The notes below the pieces were generated by a model. That model was not told the DNA's origin and made no database searches. It worked only from the letters and a program-made list of their open reading frames with translations. A stretch of DNA of 45,136 nt, taken from NCBI RefSeq assembly GCF_001456025.1, contig NZ_LMTZ01000170.1, positions 1 to 45,136 of the forward strand, written 5' to 3'. The stretch comes from Mastigocoleus testarum BC008. GTDB taxonomy: Bacteria > Cyanobacteriota > Cyanobacteriia > Cyanobacteriales > Nostocaceae. Of this stretch, positions 18,400-27,962 are shown one piece after another. Within the stretch, counting starts at the first letter, position 1. Each line of letters begins with the position of its first letter. Made by a program: the position numbers and the translations under genes.

Positions 18400-18996
18400 G
18401 GTGTGGCTATGGTAGTGAACCCCTATGGGTAGTGATTCTTATGTAGTGGCAAGACAAATTTTTAGTGTATCTGTTCTACAAGTAAACAATGTTTCTATTT
18501 TGTTGACAGATTGAATCAAAAAAAAAGGGGTATCATGTGAGCGTCCCAGGAGGGAAAGTTAAAATTCAAAAGTACCAAATCTCCCTCCCAACGAATGAAA
18601 CTAGCACATTTTTAGGCTTTAGCTGAAAGCTTTACTATATAGGGGTTTTAAAATGTGCTAGTTAGAAGTGCCCAACTGGCGGCGATTCCCACCCGTTACT
18701 GATGTAGAGAAACTTGTATTTTGATTAAAATTGCCAAAATATTAATGAATTGTTTGGTGAAATATGGTTTATTAATATAATTTATCATAAAAAAATATTT
18801 TTAGGATTTTTAATTAGTGGGTTGCAAATACATTTATTAATTAATCGCAAGCAAAAAAATATAGAAGAAGACGAAAAAGATATTGAAATTTCCCTCCTCT
18901 CAAGTGTGGGAGAGAAAGCACGAAAATAGATTATCTTGCTTTGATAACATCTTTTGAGAATTTCATTTTTTATATAAAAGAAACAAATATGGTTAA
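18400..18996. other. Non-coding tract with a long inverted repeat
   Basis: ACTAGCACATTTTT at 18600-18613 is mirrored by AAAATGTGCTAGT at 18650-18662, with a 36-nt spacer containing a smaller AGCT-rich stem. A GC-rich stretch (GGCGGCGATTCCCACCC, from 18678) follows. I see no gene. It could be the end of a decayed transposon or a structured RNA; neither can be supported further. Confidence 0.4.
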
Positions 18997-20730
18997 CTAT
19001 AAACCAATTGATGACTTCTTATTCTTGCTCCATTGCATATTTTTTAAATCTAAAATATAATCACTGTCATTTTCTACATAGTCGGTTCTATCTTCAACTC
19101 TGACAAAAACTTTACCACCATTAATATATATTTGGGATTGCTGTTGATAGTATGCTTTGTGTTGGCTAATCCATCCAGGTTTTTCTCCGGTGGTTTCAAT
19201 TTTTTCTATTTGAAATGTCTCGGAATGCAGTCGATAAACCGGCGTTTCATTGTAGATTCTTTCATCTATATAACCCAAACAACCAATTATATAAATATAT
19301 TCTCCTACCACTGTTGCCGAATGAAAGTCGGTAGGAGGAAAAATATCTTTCGGATAACCTAAAATTGTAAATTTACCATCACCTTGATAAACTACCACGT
19401 CGTTATATATACAAAATTCTGGGTCGTAGAAATCTTCGTGTTCGCCCCCTATTTCGATGATTCTTTCATTTGGTAATTGGGTAATTGTTCTACCAGATCT
19501 GCTAAAACACCATACTGGCTCATCCTTATAGGACAGTGCATTATTTGTATCGCCAAACCTATCTCTGGCGCTCCAAGCACCTAAACCACTTTGCACCATA
19601 GCTTGCCAGAATGCTACTTTCATAACTTCTGGATTGGCTTTTCCAAATCGCCGGTATTTCCCGTTAAAATATTGCTCTGGGGAAATAGTATAAATGTCAT
19701 CAGGATTACCAACTCCTGTTAGTAATCGCCGCATATAATCGTTAATGTCACTTAAATCTGCACCTGCATCAACAAGCATTTTGACAATTTCCAGGTTACT
19801 TGCTTTCTGGATCGCTTCCCTGGCGTAGTAGGAGGTTCTAGAAGCATTTGCCCCAGCTTCTAACAATAGCCTGACGCAATCAGTTGCACCATGCTCTGCT
19901 GCTAAGCTCAAAGGAGTAGTGCCAAAATCATCAGTAGCTTCAGTATCAAAGCCTTCTTGAATTAACCATTCTAGAACTTCGACATGATTATTTTCTATGG
20001 CATACATCACAGGTGGCTTATTACAATTTCCACAATCGAATTGATTTGCTCCCGAATCTAGGAGTAATCTCGCTTTTTCTACGGAGCCTACTTGAATGCT
20101 TAAAAGCCAAGGTGTTCTATCGCAAAAATCTCGTGTATCAAGTTCGCCACCTTTATCAAGTAATTTCTTTATCTCTTCGACACTGCCAAATGCAACCGCG
20201 TATATTAATTCTGTCCATTCTAGTTGTTTTCCGTCAGCACCTGCTGCTAATAAGAATTTAACAACATCAAATCTACCAATCCATGCAGCAGTATTTAGAG
20301 CTGATTCACCATATTCACTAGTCCCATTAATTTTTGCACCCCTGGCAATCAATAAATTGACAACTGGAATCAAGTTTTCACATTTATTAATATCTCGACC
20401 ATGCATCGCATCGATTAGTACATCATAGCCACCTGGTCTTTGATAATCTATATCAGCACCTGCATCTATAAGGTATTGGATTTTTTCGACATTTCTCGAT
20501 TGTACACCTAGCCCAAGCACATTCTGATTATACCTGCCTTCAACCGCATTTACATCAGCACCGTTTTCTACCAAAAATCGCACCATATCAAGGTTGGCAT
20601 TTGCGTCATTTACTGCATACATTAATGGTGTTTTTGACCATTTATCTATATGATCGATATCAACTCCCCTAGCTAGTTGATGTTGTACGCCTGTGATATC
20701 TCCTTGTCTGGTATAAGCATGAATTTCCAT
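18997..20730 (-). CDS. Ankyrin-repeat protein with C-terminal Kelch-like region
   Basis: The 577-aa protein has about nine ankyrin repeats between residues 1 and 330, with the usual G-TPL..A...G....V..LL..GAD pattern (for example FGTTPLSLAAEHGATDCVRL near 270). The C-terminal part (about 380-577) shows Kelch-like blades: RIIEIGGEHEDFYD, FHSATVVGEYIYIIGCLGY and VYRLHSETFQIEKI. No signal peptide is present and the ATG at 20730 has an AAGG site. Both repeat classes bind proteins, so a cytoplasmic adaptor role is likely; no enzyme domain is seen. Fusion of ankyrin and Kelch-type regions is uncommon in bacteria. Confidence 0.8.
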   Translation of the reverse strand: MEIHAYTRQGDITGVQHQLARGVDIDHIDKWSKTPLMYAVNDANANLDMVRFLVENGADVNAVEGRYNQNVLGLGVQSRNVEKIQYLIDAGADIDYQRPGGYDVLIDAMHGRDINKCENLIPVVNLLIARGAKINGTSEYGESALNTAAWIGRFDVVKFLLAAGADGKQLEWTELIYAVAFGSVEEIKKLLDKGGELDTRDFCDRTPWLLSIQVGSVEKARLLLDSGANQFDCGNCNKPPVMYAIENNHVEVLEWLIQEGFDTEATDDFGTTPLSLAAEHGATDCVRLLLEAGANASRTSYYAREAIQKASNLEIVKMLVDAGADLSDINDYMRRLLTGVGNPDDIYTISPEQYFNGKYRRFGKANPEVMKVAFWQAMVQSGLGAWSARDRFGDTNNALSYKDEPVWCFSRSGRTITQLPNERIIEIGGEHEDFYDPEFCIYNDVVVYQGDGKFTILGYPKDIFPPTDFHSATVVGEYIYIIGCLGYIDERIYNETPVYRLHSETFQIEKIETTGEKPGWISQHKAYYQQQSQIYINGGKVFVRVEDRTDYVENDSDYILDLKNMQWSKNKKSSIGL

Positions 20731-20760
20731 AGTTGAAATAACCTTTTTTCAGTGAACGAG

Positions 20761-20776
20761 TAAGTAGGTTGGCGTT
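20761..20776 (+). repeat. Terminus-like repeat TAAGTAGGTTGGCGTT
   Basis: This 16-mer matches 15 of 16 bases of the right end of the MITE-like element at 6005-6161 (minus strand). It lies in the short gap between the ankyrin and kinase-like genes and is probably a solo end of the same repeat family. Confidence 0.4.
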
Positions 20777-20847
20777 GAAAATTGTAATTAGGACGGGCAG
20801 TAGGCAAGCTGAATTTCAATTATGAACTACCCTATCGGTGGGGTAGT

Positions 20848-21867
20848 TTATTCAGTATTTGTCTTTAAAAGCATATCGCTTTCCCAGTTCTGTAAAAGTG
20901 CCAAGAATCCATCACGGGGAGGTTTACCGGAGGCAAACTCTAAACGTGCATTTTGTGCCAACGAGTAGTCCGCAGATGCTGAAATCACGACCCATTCTTT
21001 ACGACAAAAGCAGTGCCCACGAGCAGTTTCATATTCATCGATGAAAGCGCGTGTCTCTGCTAGGCTTGGGGTTAAAGGTGTTGGAATCTCCCATTGGGCA
21101 GTAAATTGAACTGCCGCACGTCCTACCATCTCAGCCTCGGAGGCTGCAAACAGCGAATCCCAGTCATATACTACACACACATTATTTTCATGAAAACGGC
21201 AGTTCTTAACCCCCCAATCTAAATGTGCAGGTATGAGCGGCAGATTTTTAGCTTGTATTATCGATTGGGCGCGACGGGCAATTTGGTCGATCCACCTTGC
21301 CTCCGGATCTTTATCCAGCTTCAAGAAGGAGCGATGAGAATTAGACCAAAGCTTACTTTCTCGTGTCGGTGCTAATGGTAGTTCTGTGGGATTTTCGTGC
21401 GGCAGAATGCCAGTGAGTTCTGCCAGTACTTGTGCCAGTTCTTGACGCACAATTGGTTCGTGCGGGTTTCGCATTGCTCCATCCATGAATGTGTAGAAAA
21501 CACCTGTTATACCGTCTTCTGTTTTAAATATTTGAGACCGGGTTGGCGGTGCAGGGAAACCAGAACGCACTACTATGTTCAAGCACCTATGCGCGGCTGC
21601 GAGTTGCTCTTGCGATTGAGATGGATGGAAAAGCTTAAGGATGACCCGCTCGCCTGATAATAATTCAAGCCCAAATACAACTCCAACGCTCTTTTCTGCA
21701 AAAAAAGCCCCACGAATTCCCTGGCCAAGCTCTTCCCATGTCAATTGGTCAACGAGCATGGAAATCTGCCGGTTAGATAGCGTTCCGGTAATTGTTGCCA
21801 GATCGGCTCGCCATTTACCCTCAAATTCGACTTGGAGTAATCTTTGAAGTGGAAGCAGTTCAGACAT
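20848..21867 (-). CDS. Aminoglycoside phosphotransferase (APH)-like kinase
   Basis: I choose the ATG at 21867 (339 aa); the open frame runs to 22050 but the extra N-terminus is low in similarity to anything and AT-rich. The fold signatures are a nucleotide-binding N-lobe (FGLELLSGERVILKLF) and a Brenner-type catalytic loop, LIPAHLDWGVKNCRF (H-x-D....N), followed by VVYDWDS, the metal-binding Asp. These define the APH/choline kinase family, which phosphorylates small molecules. The substrate cannot be deduced, and resistance should not be assumed. Composition is somewhat more GC-rich than the flanks. There is no operon partner; the next gene upstream is a relic on the other strand. Confidence 0.7.
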   Translation of the reverse strand: MSELLPLQRLLQVEFEGKWRADLATITGTLSNRQISMLVDQLTWEELGQGIRGAFFAEKSVGVVFGLELLSGERVILKLFHPSQSQEQLAAAHRCLNIVVRSGFPAPPTRSQIFKTEDGITGVFYTFMDGAMRNPHEPIVRQELAQVLAELTGILPHENPTELPLAPTRESKLWSNSHRSFLKLDKDPEARWIDQIARRAQSIIQAKNLPLIPAHLDWGVKNCRFHENNVCVVYDWDSLFAASEAEMVGRAAVQFTAQWEIPTPLTPSLAETRAFIDEYETARGHCFCRKEWVVISASADYSLAQNARLEFASGKPPRDGFLALLQNWESDMLLKTNTE

Positions 21868-22199
21868 ATCTTTGTTCAAAGTCCAAATTAAAAGATTAGC
21901 TCGAAAAACTATTTGCTTTTCTAAATCTACTTTGATGCACGATATTGTGATTGGATTATTTATTAATGAACTTATCCCACTAATAAGATTTTTGCTAAGA
22001 AGCTTAAATATTTTAAGAGCTAACAACGAAAAATAAATCTTTTCATACAAATTTTATTCACATACAGCAGATTCGATGTTTATGAGGTACAGTACTGAAT
22101 TCAAATTCCAAGCTTTAAAAACCGTCCTGTAATTTGGTGTACCTCACTTACCTCAAAAGTGCTGTAAATGAGCATTTTTAGAATAGTGGGATAGGTTCA

Positions 22200-22373
22200 T
22201 GTCCAAAACTGGCTCAGGCTTTTAAAATTGCGCTTAATTCACCCAAACCAGTTGAATTAAATTCAATTCAGATTTACAAATTGCACAGCATGGGTTTAGT
22301 ACAAACATTAGATAACTGTGTTATACCTAGCTGTAATTTATATCGGGAGTATTTTCAACGAGTTTTGGTTTGA
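22200..22373 (+). pseudogene. C-terminal relic of a 455-aa-type AAA-like gene
   Basis: The plus strand encodes CPKLAQAFKIALNSP, then SIQIYKLHSMGLVQTLDN, then SCNLYREYFQRVLV and a stop, closely matching residues 399-455 of the protein at 12961-14328. Nothing upstream preserves the rest of that gene. It is the third locus in the window with this family. The remainder of 21868-22445 holds no supported gene. Confidence 0.85.
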
Positions 22374-22445
22374 AAAACTATAATTATTTTTCTCGTTTTT
22401 AATTTACGACTTACAACAAAGTGATTATTCCATCTACCTAAAAAT

Positions 22446-23069
22446 TTATCCTACCGGAGGAGGAGGGAAGTCTTTATCGTCGAATGTGACTGTTATTGTT
22501 ACGGGAAAAGATTTTACTTGCTCAGCTAAACCTGAACATTTACCCCGAACTTCAATGGACTTTTTGATGGTCTTCTTCACCGTCTTTTCGGTATTTTGGT
22601 GCTTATTGCCAGAAACCCAGGCACCCCCAAATGCTTGTTGACCAGCTTTCTCTAAATCTATAAGTGAGAAAGGCTGCATGGTAATGGTTTTTGTGTAGGA
22701 TTGGGTGTTTGTCTTACCGTTAACCACAGTCGTCAAATTTTGACCATTGGGACGGTAAGCAAGGTAAGTGACGGTGCGTCCAGCAGCACATTTCATGGCA
22801 ATTTTACCCTTCATGTTCAGATTGCCAGACTTTGTTGCCAAAACATGATTGACAATTGAATTTCCATTGATGACCTCTACGGTTTCATGCTTCATGGGCA
22901 CATAGGCTTGGGTACTGCCAAGTTGAGCCAAGTAAGGTCCAGTTCTGGGAGTAGGTGAATCAAAGACTGGATCGATGGCGATGGCTTGTGCTAAAGCAGC
23001 AATAGATGGAAAAAGTAATGTGAAAGCAGTGGTCGCTATAATTGCAGTTGCTTTCGGAATGCATTTCAT
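22446..23069 (-). CDS. Secreted protein of unknown function
   Basis: The 207-aa product has a classic signal peptide (residues 1-28, ending SIAALAQ-A) and a good GAGG site before the ATG. The mature part is predicted mostly beta, with T/V-rich strands (GRTVTYLAYRPNG, VKSFPVTITVTFDD) and three cysteines. It ends with a short Pro-rich tail (FPPPPVG). I do not recognise a domain. It is probably periplasmic or exported. It lies 78 bp upstream of another small secreted-protein gene on the same strand, so they may be co-transcribed, with the 132-aa gene first. Confidence 0.6.
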   Translation of the reverse strand: MKCIPKATAIIATTAFTLLFPSIAALAQAIAIDPVFDSPTPRTGPYLAQLGSTQAYVPMKHETVEVINGNSIVNHVLATKSGNLNMKGKIAMKCAAGRTVTYLAYRPNGQNLTTVVNGKTNTQSYTKTITMQPFSLIDLEKAGQQAFGGAWVSGNKHQNTEKTVKKTIKKSIEVRGKCSGLAEQVKSFPVTITVTFDDKDFPPPPVG

Positions 23070-23147
23070 GATGATTAACCTCTATGAACTAAGTAGGTAA
23101 GCGGAAGTAAACTAAGGTAATAGAATGCAAGACTCAACTGGAAAAGC

Positions 23148-23546
23148 CTATCTACTTAGATATAGTTTTCCCTGTTGGTTTTTCTTTATGTTCCATCCGT
23201 TAAAGAAACATGCTTGATCTAGTCCAATTTGTTTTGGTGCTAACCGAGTCCATTTATATTCGGCTCTATGCTTTTTGCCATTCAACGATACGTTAATCTT
23301 TCTATTTGAACTACGTTTTCTTCGCCGCCACCACCAATATCTACCATTAGGTTTAGCTTCAACAAAGAAAGACCCGTTAATATTATCCCTAGTAGCAACA
23401 TAAACTTTTTCATTTGTTTTATTCGCTATACAGATATATAGGATACTGTCGTTCAATTCCGCTTTAACTGGTTGAATTGAGGCAATATTAATACCTGCTA
23501 TTGTTGCTGAGAGAAATAAAGATAATCCAGTAATTTGTTTTAACAT
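23148..23546 (-). CDS. Small secreted basic protein of unknown function
   Basis: The 132-aa protein has a signal peptide (1-29, cleavage likely after VKA). The mature part begins with ILYICIANKTNEKVYVATRD and contains an unusual WWWRRRKRSSNRK stretch near residues 71-83, followed by a second lysine-rich region. Two cysteines could form a disulfide. The pattern recalls small secreted beta-rich proteins, but no family is certain. A strong AAAGGTG site precedes the ATG. It is divergent from the AAA-like/WD40 gene at 23791, and the shared 244-bp gap contains three TCAGGT-type motifs. Confidence 0.6.
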   Translation of the reverse strand: MLKQITGLSLFLSATIAGINIASIQPVKAELNDSILYICIANKTNEKVYVATRDNINGSFFVEAKPNGRYWWWRRRKRSSNRKINVSLNGKKHRAEYKWTRLAPKQIGLDQACFFNGWNIKKNQQGKLYLSR

Positions 23547-23644
23547 TGTTCACACCTTTTTATAATTATTATGAATTTTTAGTAGCATTTAGAAGTAACT
23601 TCTATTGCTGTATGTTCCAATTATCAAGTCAATAAATAAGAATA

Positions 23645-23724
23645 CCAATAGGAATAAATCAGGTATCTTCAAAGTTTAAAAATCAGGTGTTTCAATATTA
23701 CAAATAGGAAAAAGTCAGGTTTTG
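23645..23724 (+). promoter_or_regulatory. Three TCAGGT-type motifs upstream of the 1180-aa AAA-like/WD40 gene
   Basis: CCAATAGGAATAAATCAGGT (23645-23664), TTTAAAAATCAGGTGTTTC (about 23675-23693) and AAATAGGAAAAAGTCAGGTT (23702-23721) are direct repeats spaced about 23 and 33 bp, 70-145 bp before the ATG at 23791. Orientation is the same as the gene. Confidence 0.55.
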
Positions 23725-23790
23725 ATTTTCAGCCAAAATATTTAAAAATAGAAATAGTATAGTGATAAAAATAGTTTTAGCGATAAAATC

Positions 23791-26700
23791 ATGACTCAAT
23801 CACCATCACAATATGAATATCAGGTTGGTGGAAGTCTTCCTGCTAACGCCGATAGTTATGTCACTCGTAAAGCCGATCGAGATTTTTATCAAGCTTTAAA
23901 AGCAGGTGAATTTTGCTATGTTTTGAACTCGCGACAGATGGGTAAATCAAGTTTGCGAGTACAAACTATGCAAAAGTTACAAGCAGACGATTTTGTTTGT
24001 GCTTTTATCGATTTAACCGGAATTGGTAAGGAAGATGTTACCGCTGAGAAATGGTACGCTGGAATTGTGCAATCTTTAGTAAGTAGTTGTCAGCTAAGTA
24101 AAAAAAACAAGTGGCGAATGTGGTGGAAAGAAAGGCGATATTTACTTTCACCAATACAGCGGCTTAATTTATTTATTGATGAAATATTATTAGTAGAAAT
24201 TTCCCAAAAAATAATTATTTTTGTAGATGAAATTGATAGAGTTTTGAGCCAAAATTTTTCTCTAGATGATTTTTTTGCTTTAATCAGATTTTTTTACAAT
24301 AAACGTGTTGATAATCCAGAATATAAACGCTTGACTTTTGCACTGTTGGGAGTTGCGACACCAAGCGATTTAATTACAGATAAAACTCAAACTCCTTTTA
24401 ATATTGGTAAGGCTATAGAATTACATGGATTTCAAGCTGATGAAGTGCAGCCATTAGCGAAAGGTTTAGAAGCAAAATTTGACAATCCCCAAGCTATAAT
24501 CAAAGAAATATTAAATTGGACTGGAGGACAACCTTTTTTAGCGCAAAAATTATGTCAGTTGATGATTAAAAGTCAACAGAAAAATTATATTAGTGCAAAC
24601 CAATTAGTTAAAGAGATTGTACAAAAATCAATTATTGAAAATTGGGAAGGACAAGACGAACCAGAACATTTAAAAACGATTCGAGATAGAATCCTTCGCA
24701 ACGAACAAAAAGCAGGGAGATTATTGGTTATTTATCAAGAAATTTTACAGCGAGGAGAAGTTATTGCAGATGGGAGTCTAGAACACACAGATTTACGTTT
24801 ATCTGGCTTGGTAGTTCAAGGACAAGGTAAATTAAGAGTATATAACCACATTTACAAACAAGTTTTTAATAAAGCGTGGGTTGAAAAACAATTAGCAAAA
24901 TTACGTCCTTATTCTCAAAGCTTTAATATTTGGGTTGCTTCTAATTATCAAGATGAATCTCGACTGTTGCGGGGAAAAGCATTACAAGATGCTCTATCCT
25001 GGGCAAATAATCAAAGCTTAAGTCCTTTAGATTATCGATTTTTATCTGCCTCTCAAGAATTAGAACAGCGTGAAATTCAAAATAGTTTAACTATCAAAGA
25101 AGAAGAAAGTCAAATATTAGCAAAAGCGAACGATACTTTAACTCAAGCTCAGAAAAAAGCAAAAAGAATTATATCTTTAGGTAGTATATTTTTAGCCATA
25201 TCTTTTTTAACAGCACTATTTACAGGTATACAACTTGTCCAAGCAAGGTGGGAACAAAAAGAAGCCGATATAGTTTTAACAAGTGTTTATTCACAAAGAG
25301 CATTCGATAAAAGTCCTTTTCAAGCATTGCTTTTAGCGTTAAAATCAGGACGCAAATTGCAAGAATTGGAAAAATTATCTCCGGTTACAACAGATACTCG
25401 CAAACAGGTACTATCTGCATTACAACAAGCGATTTATAACATTAGGGAAAAAAATCGCTTGCAAGGACATCATGACAAAGTAAAAGGTATCAGTTTCAGT
25501 CCGGATGCTAAAATTATCGCCTCAGCCAGTGCAGACAATACTATTAAACTGTGGAATCCTAAAAATGGTATTTTGTTGCGATCACTAATTGGTCATACTA
25601 AAATCGTCTGGAGTGTCAGTTTTAGCCCTAACGGTAAAATTATTGCTTCTAGCGCTAGCGATGGCACAATCAAGCTGTGGAATGTCAAATCTGGGGCTTT
25701 AATCAAAACTATAAAAGCTCACAATCCAATCTTATTAGACGTTCGTTTTAGCTTTGATAGTAAAATCTTAGCTGCTGCCGCAGCAAATGGTAAAATTGCA
25801 CTTCTCAATCTTGAGAATCACAGTTTAATTAAGATTATTGACGCTCATAGTGAACCAGTTTCAAGTATAAATTTCAGCCCAGATAATAGAATACTCGCTA
25901 CTGCAAGTTTTGACCATAACCTCAAATTGTGGAGCGTATCGGATGGTAGTTTAGTAAAAACCTTCAGAGGTCATGAAAATAAACTTGCTAGCGTCATTTT
26001 TAACCCTAATGGGAAAATTGTGGCTACCGCAAGTTTTGACCATACTCTTAAACTATGGAATGTTAAGAATGGTAGTTTAATTCATACCTTTGAAGGTCAT
26101 ATTGCTCCTGTTAAAAGCCTTAGCTTTAGTCCTAATGGTAAAGAAATTGCTTCAGCTAGCGAAGATGGGACAATAAAATTATGGAATTTGGAGCAAAAAG
26201 AAATTAAACCGCAAACTTTCAAAGGTCATAATGGTCATATTTGGGGTATTGCTTTTAGTCCTGATGGTAAAACTTTAGCAACTTCAGGCAGCGATTCAAC
26301 TGTAAGGTTGTGGAATATTGATGGTATTGAACCTCAAACACTAGGAAAGCATAGCGCTAAAGTTTGGGATATTAGTTTCAGTCCTAATGGTAAAATTTTA
26401 GCCTCCGCAAGTGCGGATAAAACTATTAAGTTGTGGAATTTGGAAAAATCTCTCTTAAAAACTATTCGTAATAACGACCAAGTAAAAAGTATCAGTTTTA
26501 GTCCGAATGGTAAAACTCTTGCTTTTAGCAGCGATGACGGTTTTATCAAATTATTGCGTTTTAATAATGGTAATTTAGTACAAAATTTTGAGTATCATGG
26601 TGATCGCCTATCAAGAGTAAGTTTTAGTCCTGATGGGAAAATCCTCGCTTCTACTGGTGATAATGAAGTTGTAAAGTTGTGGGATTCTGTTGATGCAACA

Positions 26701-27333
26701 GTATTACAAACTTTTAAAGCTTATAATAATATGTTTACAGGTGGCAGATGGACTGATATCAGTTTTAATCCGGATGCTAAAATACTAGCCTCTGTGAGCG
26801 ATGAACCAGCAGTAAAGTTATGGCGTGTTGGAGATGGTAGTTTAGTAAAAACTTTTCCTAAAGCTCACAGCCATAGAATTACAAGTGTCAGTTTTAGTCC
26901 AGACGGTAAACTTATTGCTTCAGCGAGTGCAGATAACACAGTCAAATTATGGCGGGTTAGAGATGGAAAGTTAATCAAACCTCTTAAAGGTCATAGTAAC
27001 TGGGTTACTAAGGTTAAATTTAGTCCAGATAGTAAAATTCTCGCTTCCGCTAGTTTTGACCGCAAAATAAATTTATGGAACACCAATAATGGTACATTAG
27101 AGCAAACCCTAAAAGGTCATCGCGCTTGGGTAACAAGTATTAGCTTTAGCCCTAATGGAAAAACCATAGCTTCTGCAAGTAGAGACGGTACAGTCAAGCT
27201 ATGGAAATTAGATTTAGATTTGGATGATTTTATGAAAATGGGTTGCACTTGGTTGCAAGATTATTTAGCAATTCATTCTGAAGAAAAGGAATTACAGCAA
27301 ATTTGCCGTCAATCAATAATAAGTAAGAAGTAA
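23791..27333 (+). CDS. AAA-like ATPase fused to WD40 propellers, second paralogue
   Basis: The 1180-aa protein is collinear with the protein encoded at 8854-12387. Walker A is at 46-54 (NSRQMGKSS), Walker B is IIIFVDEIDR near 141-150, a coiled-coil-like stretch precedes a membrane segment at about 460-482, and about 14 WD40 repeats run from roughly 560 to 1145. The C-terminal tail (LDLDDFMKMGCTWLQDYLAIH) is also shared. The ATPase halves are nearly identical, whereas the linker after the membrane segment (about 485-550) and the propellers differ more. This fits conserved switching with diversified sensing. It is likely an STAND-type signalling or conflict NTPase at the membrane; the ligand and effector are unknown. 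Confidence 0.9.
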   Translation: MTQSPSQYEYQVGGSLPANADSYVTRKADRDFYQALKAGEFCYVLNSRQMGKSSLRVQTMQKLQADDFVCAFIDLTGIGKEDVTAEKWYAGIVQSLVSSCQLSKKNKWRMWWKERRYLLSPIQRLNLFIDEILLVEISQKIIIFVDEIDRVLSQNFSLDDFFALIRFFYNKRVDNPEYKRLTFALLGVATPSDLITDKTQTPFNIGKAIELHGFQADEVQPLAKGLEAKFDNPQAIIKEILNWTGGQPFLAQKLCQLMIKSQQKNYISANQLVKEIVQKSIIENWEGQDEPEHLKTIRDRILRNEQKAGRLLVIYQEILQRGEVIADGSLEHTDLRLSGLVVQGQGKLRVYNHIYKQVFNKAWVEKQLAKLRPYSQSFNIWVASNYQDESRLLRGKALQDALSWANNQSLSPLDYRFLSASQELEQREIQNSLTIKEEESQILAKANDTLTQAQKKAKRIISLGSIFLAISFLTALFTGIQLVQARWEQKEADIVLTSVYSQRAFDKSPFQALLLALKSGRKLQELEKLSPVTTDTRKQVLSALQQAIYNIREKNRLQGHHDKVKGISFSPDAKIIASASADNTIKLWNPKNGILLRSLIGHTKIVWSVSFSPNGKIIASSASDGTIKLWNVKSGALIKTIKAHNPILLDVRFSFDSKILAAAAANGKIALLNLENHSLIKIIDAHSEPVSSINFSPDNRILATASFDHNLKLWSVSDGSLVKTFRGHENKLASVIFNPNGKIVATASFDHTLKLWNVKNGSLIHTFEGHIAPVKSLSFSPNGKEIASASEDGTIKLWNLEQKEIKPQTFKGHNGHIWGIAFSPDGKTLATSGSDSTVRLWNIDGIEPQTLGKHSAKVWDISFSPNGKILASASADKTIKLWNLEKSLLKTIRNNDQVKSISFSPNGKTLAFSSDDGFIKLLRFNNGNLVQNFEYHGDRLSRVSFSPDGKILASTGDNEVVKLWDSVDATVLQTFKAYNNMFTGGRWTDISFNPDAKILASVSDEPAVKLWRVGDGSLVKTFPKAHSHRITSVSFSPDGKLIASASADNTVKLWRVRDGKLIKPLKGHSNWVTKVKFSPDSKILASASFDRKINLWNTNNGTLEQTLKGHRAWVTSISFSPNGKTIASASRDGTVKLWKLDLDLDDFMKMGCTWLQDYLAIHSEEKELQQICRQSIISKK

Positions 27334-27346
27334 TAAGAAACTCTAT

Positions 27347-27520
27347 AGGGAGCATCTCAACTTTGTAAGAACAAAAGAACGAATAGTATGTATCTAAAGC
27401 TTGTCATTAAGATAAGCACAGCGGTGCATGAGGACTTGAGGAACATTAGATTCATTCCATTGCGCTCCAGAAATTTTTAATCGCCGATCTATTTGTTTAA
27501 TCGTGGATTCGACAGCTGGT
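27347..27520 (-). pseudogene. ISKra4-like transposase C-terminal relic with one terminus
   Basis: The minus strand ending in TAG at 27394-27396 encodes VESTIKQIDRRLKISG and then QWNESNVPQVLMHRCAYLN. This matches the C-terminal VESTIKQI..R.KISGA.W...NV.Q.L.HRCAYLN pattern I recall from ISKra4-type cyanobacterial transposases. GGGAGCATCTCAACTTTG at about 27347 looks like the element's end, and similar ends flank the MITE at 12719-12830. A stop codon precedes the preserved part, so the element is dead. Confidence 0.6.
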
Positions 27521-27611
27521 TAGAGTCGACGGGTGGTATTATCCACTGCGCCTCTCCTTCAGAACTCTACGTATGCCTTTAGGTGGTAATGTTGTAGATG
27601 AGTTGAAATAA

Positions 27612-27764
27612 CTATATATCTACTTGAAATTCATATCTATTAATAAATAAGGCAATTACCAAATCATGCATTTGAACAGATTTTGAAAAACAAATACTTT
27701 TCCTTGCTAAGCGTTTAATTCTTGTTCGTAACGTTAGATGTTTGCGTTCAATTGTCTGCATAAA
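27612..27764 (-). pseudogene. IS1-family transposase C-terminal relic
   Basis: The minus strand encodes QTIERKHLTLRTRIKRLARK and then SICFSKSVQMHDLVIALFINRYEF, followed by TAG. This is the IS1 transposase C-terminal signature (IER.NLTLRTR.KRL.RKTIC.SKS..MHD.VI). The upstream catalytic region is not preserved. The tract 27334-27962 is therefore a graveyard of two insertion sequences, with no intact gene. Confidence 0.75.
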
Positions 27765-27962
27765 AATTCCACCCACAAATCGGAAATTAGAGATTTGAGA
27801 AAAAATTTAGAAATTATTCGCCCAAAGGCAGCTTGAGAATTTCATTCACGGGTATTGAGCTTAAACTTGTGAGTTTTTTTACGGTAGCCCCCTACTTTTA
27901 AACATCCTCTTATTGATATTGTATATGTTATTTTCTGGAAGTCCCTAAAAGTTGATTTTCGG

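Noticed and set aside
20848..22050. Calling the APH-like gene an antibiotic-resistance determinant
   Set aside because: The Brenner motif only shows small-molecule kinase activity; the substrate cannot be inferred and no resistance context is present.
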